Source: Lentibacillus siamensis
Lineage (GTDB): Bacteria; Bacillota; Bacilli; Bacillales; Amphibacillaceae
Length of the DNA stretch: 64,000 nt
Direction: 5' to 3'
NCBI RefSeq assembly: GCF_039522605.1
Contig: NZ_BAAADS010000018.1
Location: 1 to 64,000 of the forward strand
Below, in pieces: positions 1 through 9,389 of the stretch. Positions within the stretch are counted from its first letter, which is position 1. The number at the start of each line of letters is the position of its first letter. Both the position numbers and the translations under genes were made by a program. The notes under the pieces are model-generated. The model saw only the letters and a program-made list of their open reading frames with translations, had not been told where the DNA came from and did not search any database.

Positions 1-45
1 TTAAAAATACAATTTTTTAAATTCTGCAGGTCTTTGTATTTTTAA
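1..45 (-). terminator. AT-rich inverted repeat, terminator-like
   Basis: An 11-bp perfect arm at 1-11 pairs with 35-45 and overlaps the stop codon of the lipoprotein gene. It is AT only in its arms, so it would be a weak terminator. The window edge hides any tail. Confidence 0.35.
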
Positions 46-539
46 AAAGAGCAATTATGAAATTGACTCATTTCACTTATTAATACCGTCATTCGTTTTA
101 ACTGTTTACCTTCATTGTTTTTGCACATTTGAAGTTCAGCGGTGCCACGCATTAGATTAAAATAATCGCATGTAAAAGTGCCTTTAGAAGATTGATATCC
201 AGCATAGTTGTTTTCAAAAACATACTTCTTTCCAGTGAAGCTGAGTTTATTAGTTGCATAAGTGCCATCTTTATTAAAAATGGTGATCTTCACGTTTGCT
301 TCCTTTCCCTGGTCCGCCATCTTCTTAAATTCAAATATCTTATTTAATTGTTTCGTTTCCATTTTTCCATCCCGTATCACTTCATCTAGATTTTCACCTA
401 AATTCTGAACCACTAGATGACCATCATTTACCGCCTCTTCCACCGTATAATCCGGTTTCGTCTTTTTTTCTTCCCCGGAACAGGCCACTAAAACAAACGA
501 TAATACAATTGAAACAACCAACAGAAGCTTTATCTTCAA
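42..539 (-). CDS. Putative lipoprotein, unknown function
   Basis: The protein starts with a lysine-containing hydrophobic segment ending in a lipobox (LVAC, then SGEEKK), so it should be lipidated on cysteine and held on the outer face of the membrane. The mature part is acidic and lysine-rich, about 150 residues, with two further cysteines near the C-terminus. I chose the TTG at 539 because GGGAAGGTGG lies 6 bases upstream; the longer frame to 593 adds an implausible hydrophobic extension before the lipobox. No family was recognised. It is transcribed alone. Confidence 0.8.
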   Translation of the reverse strand: MKIKLLLVVSIVLSFVLVACSGEEKKTKPDYTVEEAVNDGHLVVQNLGENLDEVIRDGKMETKQLNKIFEFKKMADQGKEANVKITIFNKDGTYATNKLSFTGKKYVFENNYAGYQSSKGTFTCDYFNLMRGTAELQMCKNNEGKQLKRMTVLISEMSQFHNCSF

Positions 540-812
540 AACAGTCCCACCTTCCCTAAAAAAAATCAATCCAATTATTTTAAATAGTAGCATAACTCTT
601 AAAAATAAAAAACAATCTCTTTACAATTACTTTAGTTTAGATATATATTGATGCAGCACAAGGAAGAACAGGAAATATGAAACACTAAAAAACTGTTTAT
701 GGATAAACTCGATTCTATCATTCGTCTTTTGAATTTCCACATCAATCCTTGTTCAAGTGTGAATTCCTCGGTCATTACCCAATTTTATTACCACCTTTAT
801 GAGATAAAAATT

Positions 813-851
813 AAACAACCCGCAGCACTCCAATAATACTGCGGGTTGTTT
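813..851 (-). terminator. Rho-independent terminator of kbl-tdh
   Basis: A 13-bp perfect stem (AAACAACCCGCAG at 813-825 pairing with 839-851) is followed on the minus strand by a T-rich tail. It lies just behind the tdh stop. Confidence 0.85.
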
Positions 852-858
852 CAAAAAT

Positions 859-1791
859 TTATTTTTCACGTATTTTCTCCAGCATATCCTTTGTCATGCC
901 TTCCAGATTGTATTCTGGTTCAAAGCCCCATTCCTTTGATGCAACTGATGAGTCGATGCTGTCGGGCCAGCTTTCGGCAATTTCCTGGCGTACCGGATCG
1001 ACATCATAGGAAATCTCGAATTCTGGCAGATGCTTTTGAATTTCTTTGGCAAAATCGGCCGGTGAAGCGGAAATGGATGAAATGTTGAATGCATTACGAT
1101 GCTCCAGTTTGTCGGGATCCGCCTCCATCAATTTCATTATCGCATGCAATGCATCCGGCATGTACATCATGTCCATGTATGTATTTTCAGCGATATAGGA
1201 TGTGTACGTTTTATTTTTTAATGCCTCATAATAGATTTCCACAGCGTAATCGGTAGTCCCGCCGCCTGGTGGTGTGACATAGGAAATCAGGCCGGGAAAG
1301 CGAACGCCCCTTGTGTCTACTCCGAATCGGTTGTAATAATAATCACAAAGCAATTCACCGGCGACTTTATTCACGCCATACATCGTTGTCGGACGCTGAA
1401 TTGTATCCTGTGGTGTACTTTTTTTCGGTGTTGTCGGACCAAATGCTCCAATGGAACTCGGGGTAAAAAATTGCAAATTACGTTCACGGGCCACTTCCAA
1501 CGCGTTCATCAATCCCCCCATGTTCAAATCCCATGCTTTTTGCGGATTTGCTTCAGCATTGGCCGAGAGCAGTGCTGCCAGATGCATGATCGTATCGACG
1601 TTATATTTTTTTGCAACGGTAAATAAATCATTAGCATTTGTAACGTCAACAATTTCAAATGGACCATCTTCCCCGCTTCTTTCCCGAATATCCGTCGCAA
1701 CGACATTGGATGACCCATAATGTTGCCGTAATGTTGTAACAAGCTCAGAACCAATTTGCCCCTGAGCCCCTGTAACCAAAATCTTCTTCAT
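859..1791 (-). CDS. tdh: L-threonine 3-dehydrogenase, short-chain (SDR) type
   Basis: It oxidises L-threonine to 2-amino-3-ketobutyrate with NAD in the cytoplasm. The N-terminal Rossmann motif GAQGQIG (residues 8-14) and the YGVNK catalytic Tyr-Lys pair (138/142) with nearby PSS mark it as an extended SDR/epimerase-fold enzyme, not the zinc-dependent Tdh. The length of 310 residues is normal for SDR-type threonine dehydrogenases. It lies about 85 bp downstream of kbl on the same strand, and Kbl consumes its unstable product. Other NAD-dependent epimerases are the alternative, but the kbl pairing argues for Tdh. Confidence 0.92.
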   Translation of the reverse strand: MKKILVTGAQGQIGSELVTTLRQHYGSSNVVATDIRERSGEDGPFEIVDVTNANDLFTVAKKYNVDTIMHLAALLSANAEANPQKAWDLNMGGLMNALEVARERNLQFFTPSSIGAFGPTTPKKSTPQDTIQRPTTMYGVNKVAGELLCDYYYNRFGVDTRGVRFPGLISYVTPPGGGTTDYAVEIYYEALKNKTYTSYIAENTYMDMMYMPDALHAIMKLMEADPDKLEHRNAFNISSISASPADFAKEIQKHLPEFEISYDVDPVRQEIAESWPDSIDSSVASKEWGFEPEYNLEGMTKDMLEKIREK

Positions 1792-1876
1792 ATGTTGTTT
1801 ACCTCCAGCATTCCTTAAAAAAGCTTCTACTTTTCATCGTGTTGTGTGTAATGTGCAAATCAAAGTCTCATCTGGT

Positions 1877-3067
1877 TTAGATGAGACCCATTTCTTTTCC
1901 TACCTTTTCGTAAATGGCAATTGCGTCATCGAGCATTTCCTTCGTATGTGCGGCGGTCGGCATGTTGCGGACACGTCCTGTTCCTCTAGGTACGGTCGGG
2001 AAAACGATGGCTTTTGCATAAACGCCTTCTTCATTCAGCCGTTTACTGAATTTCTGTGCATCTTTTTCATCGCCGATAATGCACGGTGTAATCGGTGTTT
2101 CACTGTTTCCGATGTCAAAGCCGAGTTTTTTAAGACCGTCTTTCAAGTAATCCCCGTTCTCCCAAAGTTTTTCATTCAGATCTGTTGATTCGAGCAACAG
2201 CTCCACCGCTTTCGTACTTGCTGCTGCATCTGCAGGTGTGACGGCTGTTGAGAACAGGAATGGACGGGAACGAACTTTGAGCCAGTCAATCAGTTCAGTC
2301 TTACCGGCAACATATCCGCCGATGACGCCAATTGCTTTCGACAGTGTTCCCATTTGAAAATCGACTTTATCCTGCAAACCAAAATGCTTAACAGTCCCGG
2401 CACCTTTGCCAAGCACACCTGACCCATGCGCGTCATCGACATACGTAATCAAGTCAAATTCCTCGGCGATTTCGACGATTTCCGGCAATTTGGCAATGTC
2501 GCCATCCATCGAAAATACGCCATCCGTAATCACCATTATTTTATTGTACTGACCAGATTCGACGGCTTCTTTTGCTTTTTGACGAAGATTTTCCATATTT
2601 GAATGTTCAAATGGAATAATCTTTGCTTTGGAAAGTCGGCAGCCGTCAATAATGGATGCGTGATTCAGTGCATCGGAAAGAATTGCATCGTTTTTATCCA
2701 TCACCGCTGAAATCGCTGCCATATTGCAGTTAAAACCGGACTGATAGGAAATGACCGCTTCCGTTCCCTTAAATTCCGCAAGTTTTTTTTCCAATTCCAT
2801 ATGTAAATCCAATGTCCCGTTAATGGTACGAACCGCGCCGGCACCAACCCCATGTGAGTCTACTGCCTCTTTAGCCACTTCTTTCAAACGATCATCTGTC
2901 GCAAGTCCCAAGTAGTTGTTGGATGAAAGGTTAATCAGTTTTTTGCCGTCAATAGTAATAACCGGACCATTAGCACCCTGTACCGGGTCAATTTCATTAT
3001 ATAAGCCGCGTTGTTTTAAATCATCAATATTTTCCTCAAGAAAGCTATGCAATACTTTACTTGTCAT
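1877..3067 (-). CDS. kbl: Glycine C-acetyltransferase (2-amino-3-ketobutyrate CoA ligase)
   Basis: This PLP enzyme cleaves 2-amino-3-ketobutyrate with CoA to glycine and acetyl-CoA. It is an alpha-oxoamine synthase of the usual length (396 residues), with NLSSNNYLGL near residue 46, DDAHGSG at 211-217, and the PLP lysine in TLSKAIG (K244). AAGGAGGAAC precedes the ATG. It is the first gene of a kbl-tdh operon that degrades threonine to glycine. KBL and AONS (BioF) are related; the neighbouring tdh and lack of biotin genes favour Kbl. Confidence 0.95.
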   Translation of the reverse strand: MTSKVLHSFLEENIDDLKQRGLYNEIDPVQGANGPVITIDGKKLINLSSNNYLGLATDDRLKEVAKEAVDSHGVGAGAVRTINGTLDLHMELEKKLAEFKGTEAVISYQSGFNCNMAAISAVMDKNDAILSDALNHASIIDGCRLSKAKIIPFEHSNMENLRQKAKEAVESGQYNKIMVITDGVFSMDGDIAKLPEIVEIAEEFDLITYVDDAHGSGVLGKGAGTVKHFGLQDKVDFQMGTLSKAIGVIGGYVAGKTELIDWLKVRSRPFLFSTAVTPADAAASTKAVELLLESTDLNEKLWENGDYLKDGLKKLGFDIGNSETPITPCIIGDEKDAQKFSKRLNEEGVYAKAIVFPTVPRGTGRVRNMPTAAHTKEMLDDAIAIYEKVGKEMGLI

Positions 3068-3276
3068 TCAAAAGTTCCTCCTTATTATGTAGATATTTCT
3101 AAGTACAGTTTAACACATTGCATATAGTATTTGACAGTTACAGCTGAAAATGCACCATTCCCATAACTTATCAAATTTTGTAGAAATTGCTAGGAAAATA
3201 TCACAAAAACTATGGAAGGATTCTATTAATTTTATTATACTGGAAATAGCTTTGCAAAACTGGAGGAAAAAGCAAG

Positions 3277-3417
3277 ATGAAAAAACTATTAATCGCTGTT
3301 TTTTTGACATTGGTCATTAGCTTTGGAATTATCGGATACACACAGTCTACTGACGATGCAAACGACATTGTTGAGCCAAAGCATGAGGAAAATGACAACT
3401 CAATCGTCATTAATTGA
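3277..3417 (+). CDS. 46-residue secreted or membrane-anchored peptide
   Basis: A short gene with a good ribosome site (TGGAGGAAAA, 5-6 bases before ATG). The peptide begins MKKLLIAVFLTLVISFGIIG, a classic signal or anchor segment, and ends in an acidic tail of about 25 residues. It is followed by its own hairpin terminator at 3460-3500, which supports an independent transcript. No family recognised; the size and layout resemble exported pre-peptides (Phr-like), but no rap gene is adjacent, so that is speculation. Confidence 0.65.
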   Translation: MKKLLIAVFLTLVISFGIIGYTQSTDDANDIVEPKHEENDNSIVIN

Positions 3418-3459
3418 TGTTGGCTTCAATAGCGTTAAGTTTATAAAACTAAAGTTCAA

Positions 3460-3500
3460 AGCCTGTTTCTTCAAAAAATTGATTGAAGCAGGCTCTTATT
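3460..3500 (+). terminator. Hairpin terminator after the 46-residue peptide gene
   Basis: AGCCTG at 3460 pairs with CAGGCT at 3489-3494, with a second inner stem of TTCTTCAA/TTGAAG, and a T-rich tail follows. Confidence 0.7.
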
Positions 3501-3564
3501 TATATTCCCATTTAGTTTGCAGAAGTTGTGGTATAATATAAACTAGAAAAGGAAGGTGATTTTG

Positions 3565-4032
3565 TTGGAAAGCGAGACATTGATGCACCGTATTCTTGAA
3601 AAGTTGGAAACACTGGAAAAAGGTCAGCAGGATTCCAAAACAGCAATGCATGATTTTAAACAAGAAATGAATGGTTTGAAACTGGAAATGGCTAATGTCA
3701 AGCAGGAACTAAACGGTTTTGAACTGCATGTGACTGATTTAAAACAAGAAGTGAACGGTTTAAAAGTGGAAATGACTGATGTCAAGCAAGAAGTAACCGT
3801 CTTAAGAGTGGAAATGACTGATGTCAAGCAAGAAGTAAACGGCTTAAAAGTGGAAATTACCGATTTTAAGCAAGAGACGAAGACTGGATTCAAGCAGTTA
3901 AATCAAAAATTAGATTTGCTCACAAAACAAACAAGTAATGCTGTGGTAGAAAATCATTCCAATGAATTAAAATTTTTAGCCAGTAAAGTGCAAGAATTGG
4001 AGAAAGACATCTATAAGTTAAAACAATCATAA
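3565..4032 (+). CDS. Coiled-coil protein with 14-residue tandem repeats
   Basis: About five tandem copies of a 14-residue unit (consensus D-hyd-KQE-hyd-NGLK-hyd-EMT) span roughly residues 30-105, flanked by further heptad-like helices. Each unit equals two heptads, so a long parallel coiled coil is predicted; no signal peptide or membrane segment is seen, so it is probably cytoplasmic. The frame is open from GTG 3556, but the ribosome site AAGGAAGGTG covers that codon, so TTG 3565 is a better start. The 42-bp DNA repeat could change copy number by slippage. Function not recognised. Confidence 0.7.
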   Translation: MESETLMHRILEKLETLEKGQQDSKTAMHDFKQEMNGLKLEMANVKQELNGFELHVTDLKQEVNGLKVEMTDVKQEVTVLRVEMTDVKQEVNGLKVEITDFKQETKTGFKQLNQKLDLLTKQTSNAVVENHSNELKFLASKVQELEKDIYKLKQS

Positions 4033-4167
4033 TACCCACAAAGCATTGCACTAAATCCTCACAATTTATTCTGTTTATTTCTATTATTTTTTTAGCCTTC
4101 CTGATATATTGATCCACTATTATTTCTCAACAAATTCAGGTTACAACTTAGCTGAATATAGGAGATA

Positions 4168-4200
4168 GGAAAGCATCGACCAGGATGCTTTCCTTTGTTA
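4168..4200 (+). terminator. Hairpin between coiled-coil gene and yocH
   Basis: GGAAAGCATC (4168-4177) pairs perfectly with GATGCTTTCC (4184-4193); TTTGTTATTG follows on the plus strand. It lies between convergent genes and may serve both. Confidence 0.75.
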
Positions 4201-4217
4201 TTGTTGTTCATATTCTA

Positions 4218-5021
4218 TTATTCTACGATTGTTACATCAACTGTACGGTCGCCCCACTCATAAGCTTCACTTTTTGATGGAACATGTATATCTATCTCAT
4301 GGCCCTGAATGGCACCGCCGACATCAGCAGCAGTAGCATAACCATAGCCTTCTACATATACTTTAGTACCCAAAGGAATTACATTCGGATCAACTGCAAT
4401 TACTTTGGCGTTTGGATTTGCATTCAGGTCAACACCAGTTGCCGTTACACCGGAGCACCCTGGGCAATCAGCAGTATAAGCTGTTGCGGATACGGAAATG
4501 GTTTTACCTTCAGGATTGTCATTGGAAGCTTCCGCAGCTTCTGCTGTATTTGATTCGCCTTGTGCTGCACTCTTGTCCGTTTCATTGGATGTATTTTCTG
4601 AAGCAGATTTGTCTGTTTCTTCAGTGCTTTGTTCATTTACTTCTGCTGGTGCAGCGTTGTCTTCGCCTACATTCACACCATTAATTTGCAGTTCTTGGCC
4701 AACCGTAATCACACTTGACTCCAGGTTGTTCCATTCTTTTAAATCCTGAACGGAAACATCGTATTCTTTCCCAATTCCATATAATGTATCGCCGTTTTGA
4801 ACTTTATATATTTCATTTATAAATAGTTTTTGTTTTGGATGAATGACAGTCGTTTTTAAGTCATTTGCTTCTTTCAATTCATTAACGGTTGTATCATACT
4901 CTTGTGCAATTTGCCAAAGGGTATCTCCTTCTTCTACTTTATACTCTTCAGCTGATGCAGTAGATACAGTTGCGCCAGCGATAATGACACCAGTAGCAAT
5001 TGCGGCTACTAATTTCTTCAT
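4218..5021 (-). CDS. yocH: Secreted cell-wall protein, two LysM plus 3D domain (YocH-like)
   Basis: A signal peptide ending in TASA-E is followed by two LysM domains (about 26-69 and 71-113) that bind peptidoglycan, an acidic Ser/Thr/Glu-rich linker (about 118-168), and a C-terminal 3D domain containing the conserved aspartates (for example in AADVGGA and EIDIHV). The order and length match YocH of Bacillus, a muralytic autolysin/resuscitation-type protein controlled by WalKR in B. subtilis. GGAGGGACC stands before the ATG. The 5' region was checked for a canonical WalR box and none was found. Confidence 0.88.
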   Translation of the reverse strand: MKKLVAAIATGVIIAGATVSTASAEEYKVEEGDTLWQIAQEYDTTVNELKEANDLKTTVIHPKQKLFINEIYKVQNGDTLYGIGKEYDVSVQDLKEWNNLESSVITVGQELQINGVNVGEDNAAPAEVNEQSTEETDKSASENTSNETDKSAAQGESNTAEAAEASNDNPEGKTISVSATAYTADCPGCSGVTATGVDLNANPNAKVIAVDPNVIPLGTKVYVEGYGYATAADVGGAIQGHEIDIHVPSKSEAYEWGDRTVDVTIVE

Positions 5022-5223
5022 TGGTGGTCCCTCCTTAAATTTCCGACAATCAATACTCTATCACAGGAGCATGACCAATGCAGTTACAGGAGATTTAAGA
5101 GTGTGTTACACAGGTTACCAATCTAGCAATAAAATATTACAATTATAATAGGTTTGTAACGAGTGGATCATTTATTACAAAAAAGCATGCGCTTTCGTAA
5201 CAGGAACATATTTGAAAATGCTG

Positions 5224-6747
5224 CTATGACCGTTTTCTGGCAGCATTACGCTTCCCCGCCAGAAATAATCCGGCTGCAATAACCAGAAATGATAGAAATG
5301 CCGCGGTCAGAAACAGTCCGTCAAATCCCGATTGCAAAATATGAGATAGTACAGCAAAGAGTTCATGCTGCAGTCCGGGATCGGTAATTTGGTTTATTTT
5401 ATCGGCCAAGTCATTGTAATTACTCCCCGAAATTTCAAATGGTACCTTCCCCGCGAATGAATCCTGGAGAGTTTGTTCCGCCTTTGATACACCACTGGCA
5501 ATGAAGCCGGCATATAACGTTGGAAACAATGTAAGTCCAACTTGTCTTACCAGCGATAACGTTCCTAATGCCGAACCTTGCTCATTTTCCTGTGCACTGT
5601 TCCCTGCCAGCACATTCAGCGGTGCCCCCAACAGGATACCCAATCCGATACCAGCCAATGAGCTTGCTGCAAAAAAGGTCCAAAAACCGTTAACCATTAA
5701 TGGAAACATCCCGAACCCGATCAGGCCGATAACTCCTGATAGTACAACCGCTTGGGATGGTCCTTTTTTATCCGTCATATACCCACCAAGTCCTGCACCT
5801 ATCCCGGAAGCAACTGCCATTGGAGTCAGCCAATAACCAGCATTTTCAACCGGCACCTGCAGCACCTGTTGTACATATGACGGAATAAAAACAATCCCAG
5901 CCAGAAAGCCGCCGGAAAGGATTCCAAGTATGAGCGTTATTTGGAATAACTTTGTTCGAAACAAGGAATAGGACAAGATAGGATCGCCACCCCTTTGCTC
6001 CAAGTGACGTTCATGTCTCAGCAGACCTGCGAACAGCAACAAACCGATTAAAATAAACAGGATTAACGACAGTACGGATTTACTCTCCATACCTGTTATC
6101 CCATACATCACCGCCATTATTGCCAAACTTAAGAGGACAATACCTTTGTAATCCAAAGCGTTTGCTGACCCCGGCTGAGATTCATCTATTTTAACCATCC
6201 CGGCAATCACCAAAAAAATAGCAATTGGAATGTTAACCAAGAACATCCATTGCCAGTTATCAGTTACATTTAAAATAACTGCACCAAGGTTCGGCCCGAT
6301 AATTGCAGACAGCCCGTGCATTCCGCCGAGCATGCCCAGCGCCTTGCCCTGCTTGTCCTTTGGAAGTGTCGCCAGAATGTGTGAACTGCCAATAATAAAG
6401 ATCCCTCCACCACCGATCGCTTGAATAAAACGCGATACAAGCAAGACAGGAAATGTGGGACTGATCGAAACCAGCAGAGAACCCATCCCAAACAGTACAA
6501 TTTCTATGATAAACAGACGTTTTCGGCCATACTTATCCGAAAATTTTCCGATAATCGGCACACTGATTGCGATCCCGAGCGTATAAATGGTAATGCTCCA
6601 CGCACCCCACGATGCGGAAACACCGAATGAATCATTAATCGTTGTCAGCGCGGTACTGATTATTCCGTTATCAAGTCCTGCCATGAACACCCCTATCGTA
6701 AACAGGGTGATCGACCACTTTTGTGATGACGTCATTTTGTCCTGCAT
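5224..6747 (-). CDS. MFS drug:H+ antiporter, 14-helix DHA2 (EmrB/QacA) type
   Basis: The protein has about 14 hydrophobic segments, the MFS loop motif GKFSDKYGRKR between helices 2 and 3, and the antiporter-type motif C with G-rich LGMLGGMHGLSAIIGPNLG. It should export cationic or amphiphilic compounds in exchange for protons. I chose the ATG at 6747 because TTGGAGATG precedes it; the frame runs open to 6780. The C-terminus is a basic tail. Substrate cannot be read from the sequence. Confidence 0.88.
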   Translation of the reverse strand: MQDKMTSSQKWSITLFTIGVFMAGLDNGIISTALTTINDSFGVSASWGAWSITIYTLGIAISVPIIGKFSDKYGRKRLFIIEIVLFGMGSLLVSISPTFPVLLVSRFIQAIGGGGIFIIGSSHILATLPKDKQGKALGMLGGMHGLSAIIGPNLGAVILNVTDNWQWMFLVNIPIAIFLVIAGMVKIDESQPGSANALDYKGIVLLSLAIMAVMYGITGMESKSVLSLILFILIGLLLFAGLLRHERHLEQRGGDPILSYSLFRTKLFQITLILGILSGGFLAGIVFIPSYVQQVLQVPVENAGYWLTPMAVASGIGAGLGGYMTDKKGPSQAVVLSGVIGLIGFGMFPLMVNGFWTFFAASSLAGIGLGILLGAPLNVLAGNSAQENEQGSALGTLSLVRQVGLTLFPTLYAGFIASGVSKAEQTLQDSFAGKVPFEISGSNYNDLADKINQITDPGLQHELFAVLSHILQSGFDGLFLTAAFLSFLVIAAGLFLAGKRNAARKRS

Positions 6748-6803
6748 TGTTTCATCTCCAATAATTATGTAGGCGGGCACACGTAATGATACCCGCAGCT
6801 ATA

Positions 6804-7715
6804 TTACCCAAAAATACTTTGAAAGAAGTTCCGGATAGCGTTAAAGATGTCCTGAAAGAAGTTTTTTACTTTGGTCCAGAATCCTTCATCATTCACAATG
6901 TCACTGATTTTGTCCTGTACCTGTGATGCAATGTCTTCAAGCTGTGATGACACGTTATCAAAATTAATGTCGAGATTACGCATTTTTTCAAATAAGTCGA
7001 TTAGCATCTGACGGTCGGCATCACTTAAGGAAATTTCAAGATTATTCAATTCCTCTTCAACAATTTGCCTGACTTCCTCTTTGGTGGCGGGATTTTGTTC
7101 AGCAATTGTTTTTTTGATTTCTGTCAGCAGCTCACTTACTTTCTCCTGGCTTAGTCCCTCGTTATTTGCCAGATCAGTAGCGACACCCAGTTCTTCATCG
7201 GCAACTTGCATCCGATCCTTATCCAATGTAACACCCTGTTCATCATATGCTTTATAAATTCCGGTCAAGGCTGAATGGCCACTCACTTTTACCGGTGAGG
7301 CAACATCGACCGTAGCATTTTCCACGCCTGCAGTCAGCAGCGCGTTGGCATACATTTCGGTAGTTACCTGCGTAATGTTGTCTGGTGTTACAATGTTGAT
7401 ACTCAGTCCGCTCCCCTTTTCTTCCCGGGTTATTTTAGCCGACGAATACATATTGGAATTCGGGTTTCCGTTTATATATTTTGCGATATCTTCACCTGTA
7501 ACCGTGTATTCCTGCACATTTTCCGGATTCTGCACATCAAGCAGCTCTCTGACTTCCTGCTCCTGCGATGCGGATAATGTTTCCCCATATACGATAATGG
7601 GGGCGCCAAGCTTCTCATTTATTCCCTGCCCTGTTGCCAGAACAGACCCACTAAATCCCGCAATTAATGTAATAATCAATATCGACATAAAACTGATTTT
7701 AATGACACGTTTCAT
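6804..7715 (-). CDS. Exported DUF1002 protein
   Basis: A signal peptide (first about 28 residues, ending near VLATG) is followed by a DUF1002-like body: the GAPIIVYGETL start, the YSSAKITREEKGSGL strand and TEMYANALLTAGVENATV are features I associate with this family. The last 80 residues are helical and end in an amphipathic, phenylalanine-rich tail. DUF1002 proteins are widespread in Firmicutes and of unknown function. It is transcribed alone, about 55 bp downstream of nothing else on its strand, with its start facing the divergent MFS gene. Confidence 0.8.
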   Translation of the reverse strand: MKRVIKISFMSILIITLIAGFSGSVLATGQGINEKLGAPIIVYGETLSASQEQEVRELLDVQNPENVQEYTVTGEDIAKYINGNPNSNMYSSAKITREEKGSGLSINIVTPDNITQVTTEMYANALLTAGVENATVDVASPVKVSGHSALTGIYKAYDEQGVTLDKDRMQVADEELGVATDLANNEGLSQEKVSELLTEIKKTIAEQNPATKEEVRQIVEEELNNLEISLSDADRQMLIDLFEKMRNLDINFDNVSSQLEDIASQVQDKISDIVNDEGFWTKVKNFFQDIFNAIRNFFQSIFG

Positions 7716-7801
7716 TGTGATAATGCTCCTTTTTTATTTAGGATACTGTCAACTAACATTATAAAGGAATAGAACAATACAAACCAATCTTTTATAGGGA
7801 G

Positions 7802-7900
7802 CGTACGGACCATGCATCAAAACGCGCGAAATCCAGGCGAAACGTGCGATCTCACTTAAAACGTGCAAAACCCTTGCTGAATCGTGCGAACTCCGGACAC
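7802..7900. repeat. Degenerate ~20-bp array, core CGTGCGAA
   Basis: Five spaced copies of a CGTGCGAA-like core begin at 7802, 7823, 7843, 7862 and 7883, so spacing is 19-21 bp, with unrelated sequence between cores. It lies in the divergent region between the DUF1002 gene and the MFS gene. The core resembles that of the array at 44399. Confidence 0.6.
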
Positions 7901-7960
7901 TTGAGCATTTATATTTTCTTTTCCATTGTACTGCTCTATATTTAGGGTATCGAAATATTT

Positions 7961-9229
7961 ATGAGAAAGAAGGGATTTGTTATTTCGGAACAAAATCCTA
8001 CTATAAAGCGAAATTTAATCATTATGTGGTTTGCGAATTTTTTCGTGGCAGGAAGTATCACCATGGTTCTCCCGTTCATCTCGTTGTATATTGAAGAATT
8101 CGGGAGTTTCTCAGATGATTACGTGCAAACATGGTCGGGGTGGATTTTTGGGATCACCTTTGTCACGGCATTTATATTTTCACCGATTTGGGGCCGCATT
8201 GGTGATAAATTCGGCCGGAAAAAGATTCTGATTTTATCTGCTGCAGGGCTTGGTGTCTCGATTTTGCTGATGGGATTCGCCAATTCGGTCTGGGAACTGT
8301 TTCTATTAAGGCTGTTTATGGGAATTTTCACCGGATTTATCCCAATGTCCCAGGCGATGATTTCCACGCAGACTCCCAAAAAAATTGCCGGGCAGGTACT
8401 CGGAACCCTGCAAACCGGCAGTATTACCGGGGCATTAATGGGGCCGATGCTTGGCGGAGCGCTTGCTGATGTCTTCGGATACGCCCCCACTTTTCGCTGG
8501 ACATCAATCACAATCATGGCATCCGGTCTGATTGTTCTGTTCGGTGTAAAAGAATTGCTTGTTAAAAAAGATGATAATGAAAGTGAATTTAAGTCGTATT
8601 CCACAAAAGAAGTGTTGCTGCACGTGATTAAAAACCCGGTGCTGCTCGTTGTTATGCTCCTTTCAGCGCTTGTACAGATTGCCCACTTCAGTATCCAGCC
8701 GATCTTATCCCTGTATGTTGCCGAAATACATGGGCCGGCGAACATTGCTTTTTTCTCCGGGGTGGCTTTTTCAGCTGCCGGACTTGGCAACCTGCTGATG
8801 GCCAAACGGTGGGGCAGACTTGGTGACCGGATCGGGTATACAAAAATAATGATCTTTTTATTATTTATGGCGGGGATTGTATATTTCCCTGGCGCATTTG
8901 TCACGAATATCTGGCAGCTTGTTGTATTGCGGTTTTTACTGGGCATTTCAATCGGCGGCCTTGTACCGGTGAGAATAGCCTATATACGTCAGGAAGCACC
9001 ACTGTCAATGCAGGGGGAAGTACTTGGCTACAATACCAGCCTGCGTTTTTTAGGGAATATTATTGGGCCTGCACTTGGTGGTGTCATCTCAGGTTTCTAT
9101 GGATTTATGGGCGTCTTCTTTGTAACGAGCGGACTGCTGATTCTTGGCGGGTTCATCATGCTTATCGCCTGGTACCGGCATGAATACGAGGGGAAACACT
9201 CTCATTCCTTCTCATCATCACGCGGCTAA
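7961..9229 (+). CDS. MFS transporter, 12-helix DHA1 (MdtG/NorA-like) type
   Basis: Twelve predicted membrane helices, the GRIGDKFGRKK loop after helix 2 and a second GRLGDRIGY loop in the C-half are typical of drug:proton antiporters of the DHA1 group. The PMLGGALAD and PALGGVISG segments match motif C in the two halves. The ATG at 7961 has no clear ribosome site; AGAAGGGA lies inside the first codons, so the true start could be a rare codon slightly downstream. Substrate unknown. The histidine-rich C-terminal tail (EGKHSHSF) is distinctive. Confidence 0.85.
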   Translation: MRKKGFVISEQNPTIKRNLIIMWFANFFVAGSITMVLPFISLYIEEFGSFSDDYVQTWSGWIFGITFVTAFIFSPIWGRIGDKFGRKKILILSAAGLGVSILLMGFANSVWELFLLRLFMGIFTGFIPMSQAMISTQTPKKIAGQVLGTLQTGSITGALMGPMLGGALADVFGYAPTFRWTSITIMASGLIVLFGVKELLVKKDDNESEFKSYSTKEVLLHVIKNPVLLVVMLLSALVQIAHFSIQPILSLYVAEIHGPANIAFFSGVAFSAAGLGNLLMAKRWGRLGDRIGYTKIMIFLLFMAGIVYFPGAFVTNIWQLVVLRFLLGISIGGLVPVRIAYIRQEAPLSMQGEVLGYNTSLRFLGNIIGPALGGVISGFYGFMGVFFVTSGLLILGGFIMLIAWYRHEYEGKHSHSFSSSRG

Positions 9230-9389
9230 CATTGAAATGTGATCATAAATGTTGATTTGTTCCAATGGATATGCTAAAAATAACAGAGCGATATTTTTTC
9301 GCCCGCAAACTGGCAATTAATGTCCGACATTCAGTGGCGAACCCCTACTGATTGAAGGTTACTATATAATTAGAAAGAAAGTGATAGCA

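Noticed and set aside
859..1094. Plus- and minus-strand ORFs overlapping tdh
   Set aside because: They are shadows of tdh in other frames without ribosome sites.
5022..5160. WalR box or c-di-AMP riboswitch upstream of yocH
   Set aside because: TGTAAC-like words occur but not with the 5-base spacing, and no conserved ydaO-type core was found.
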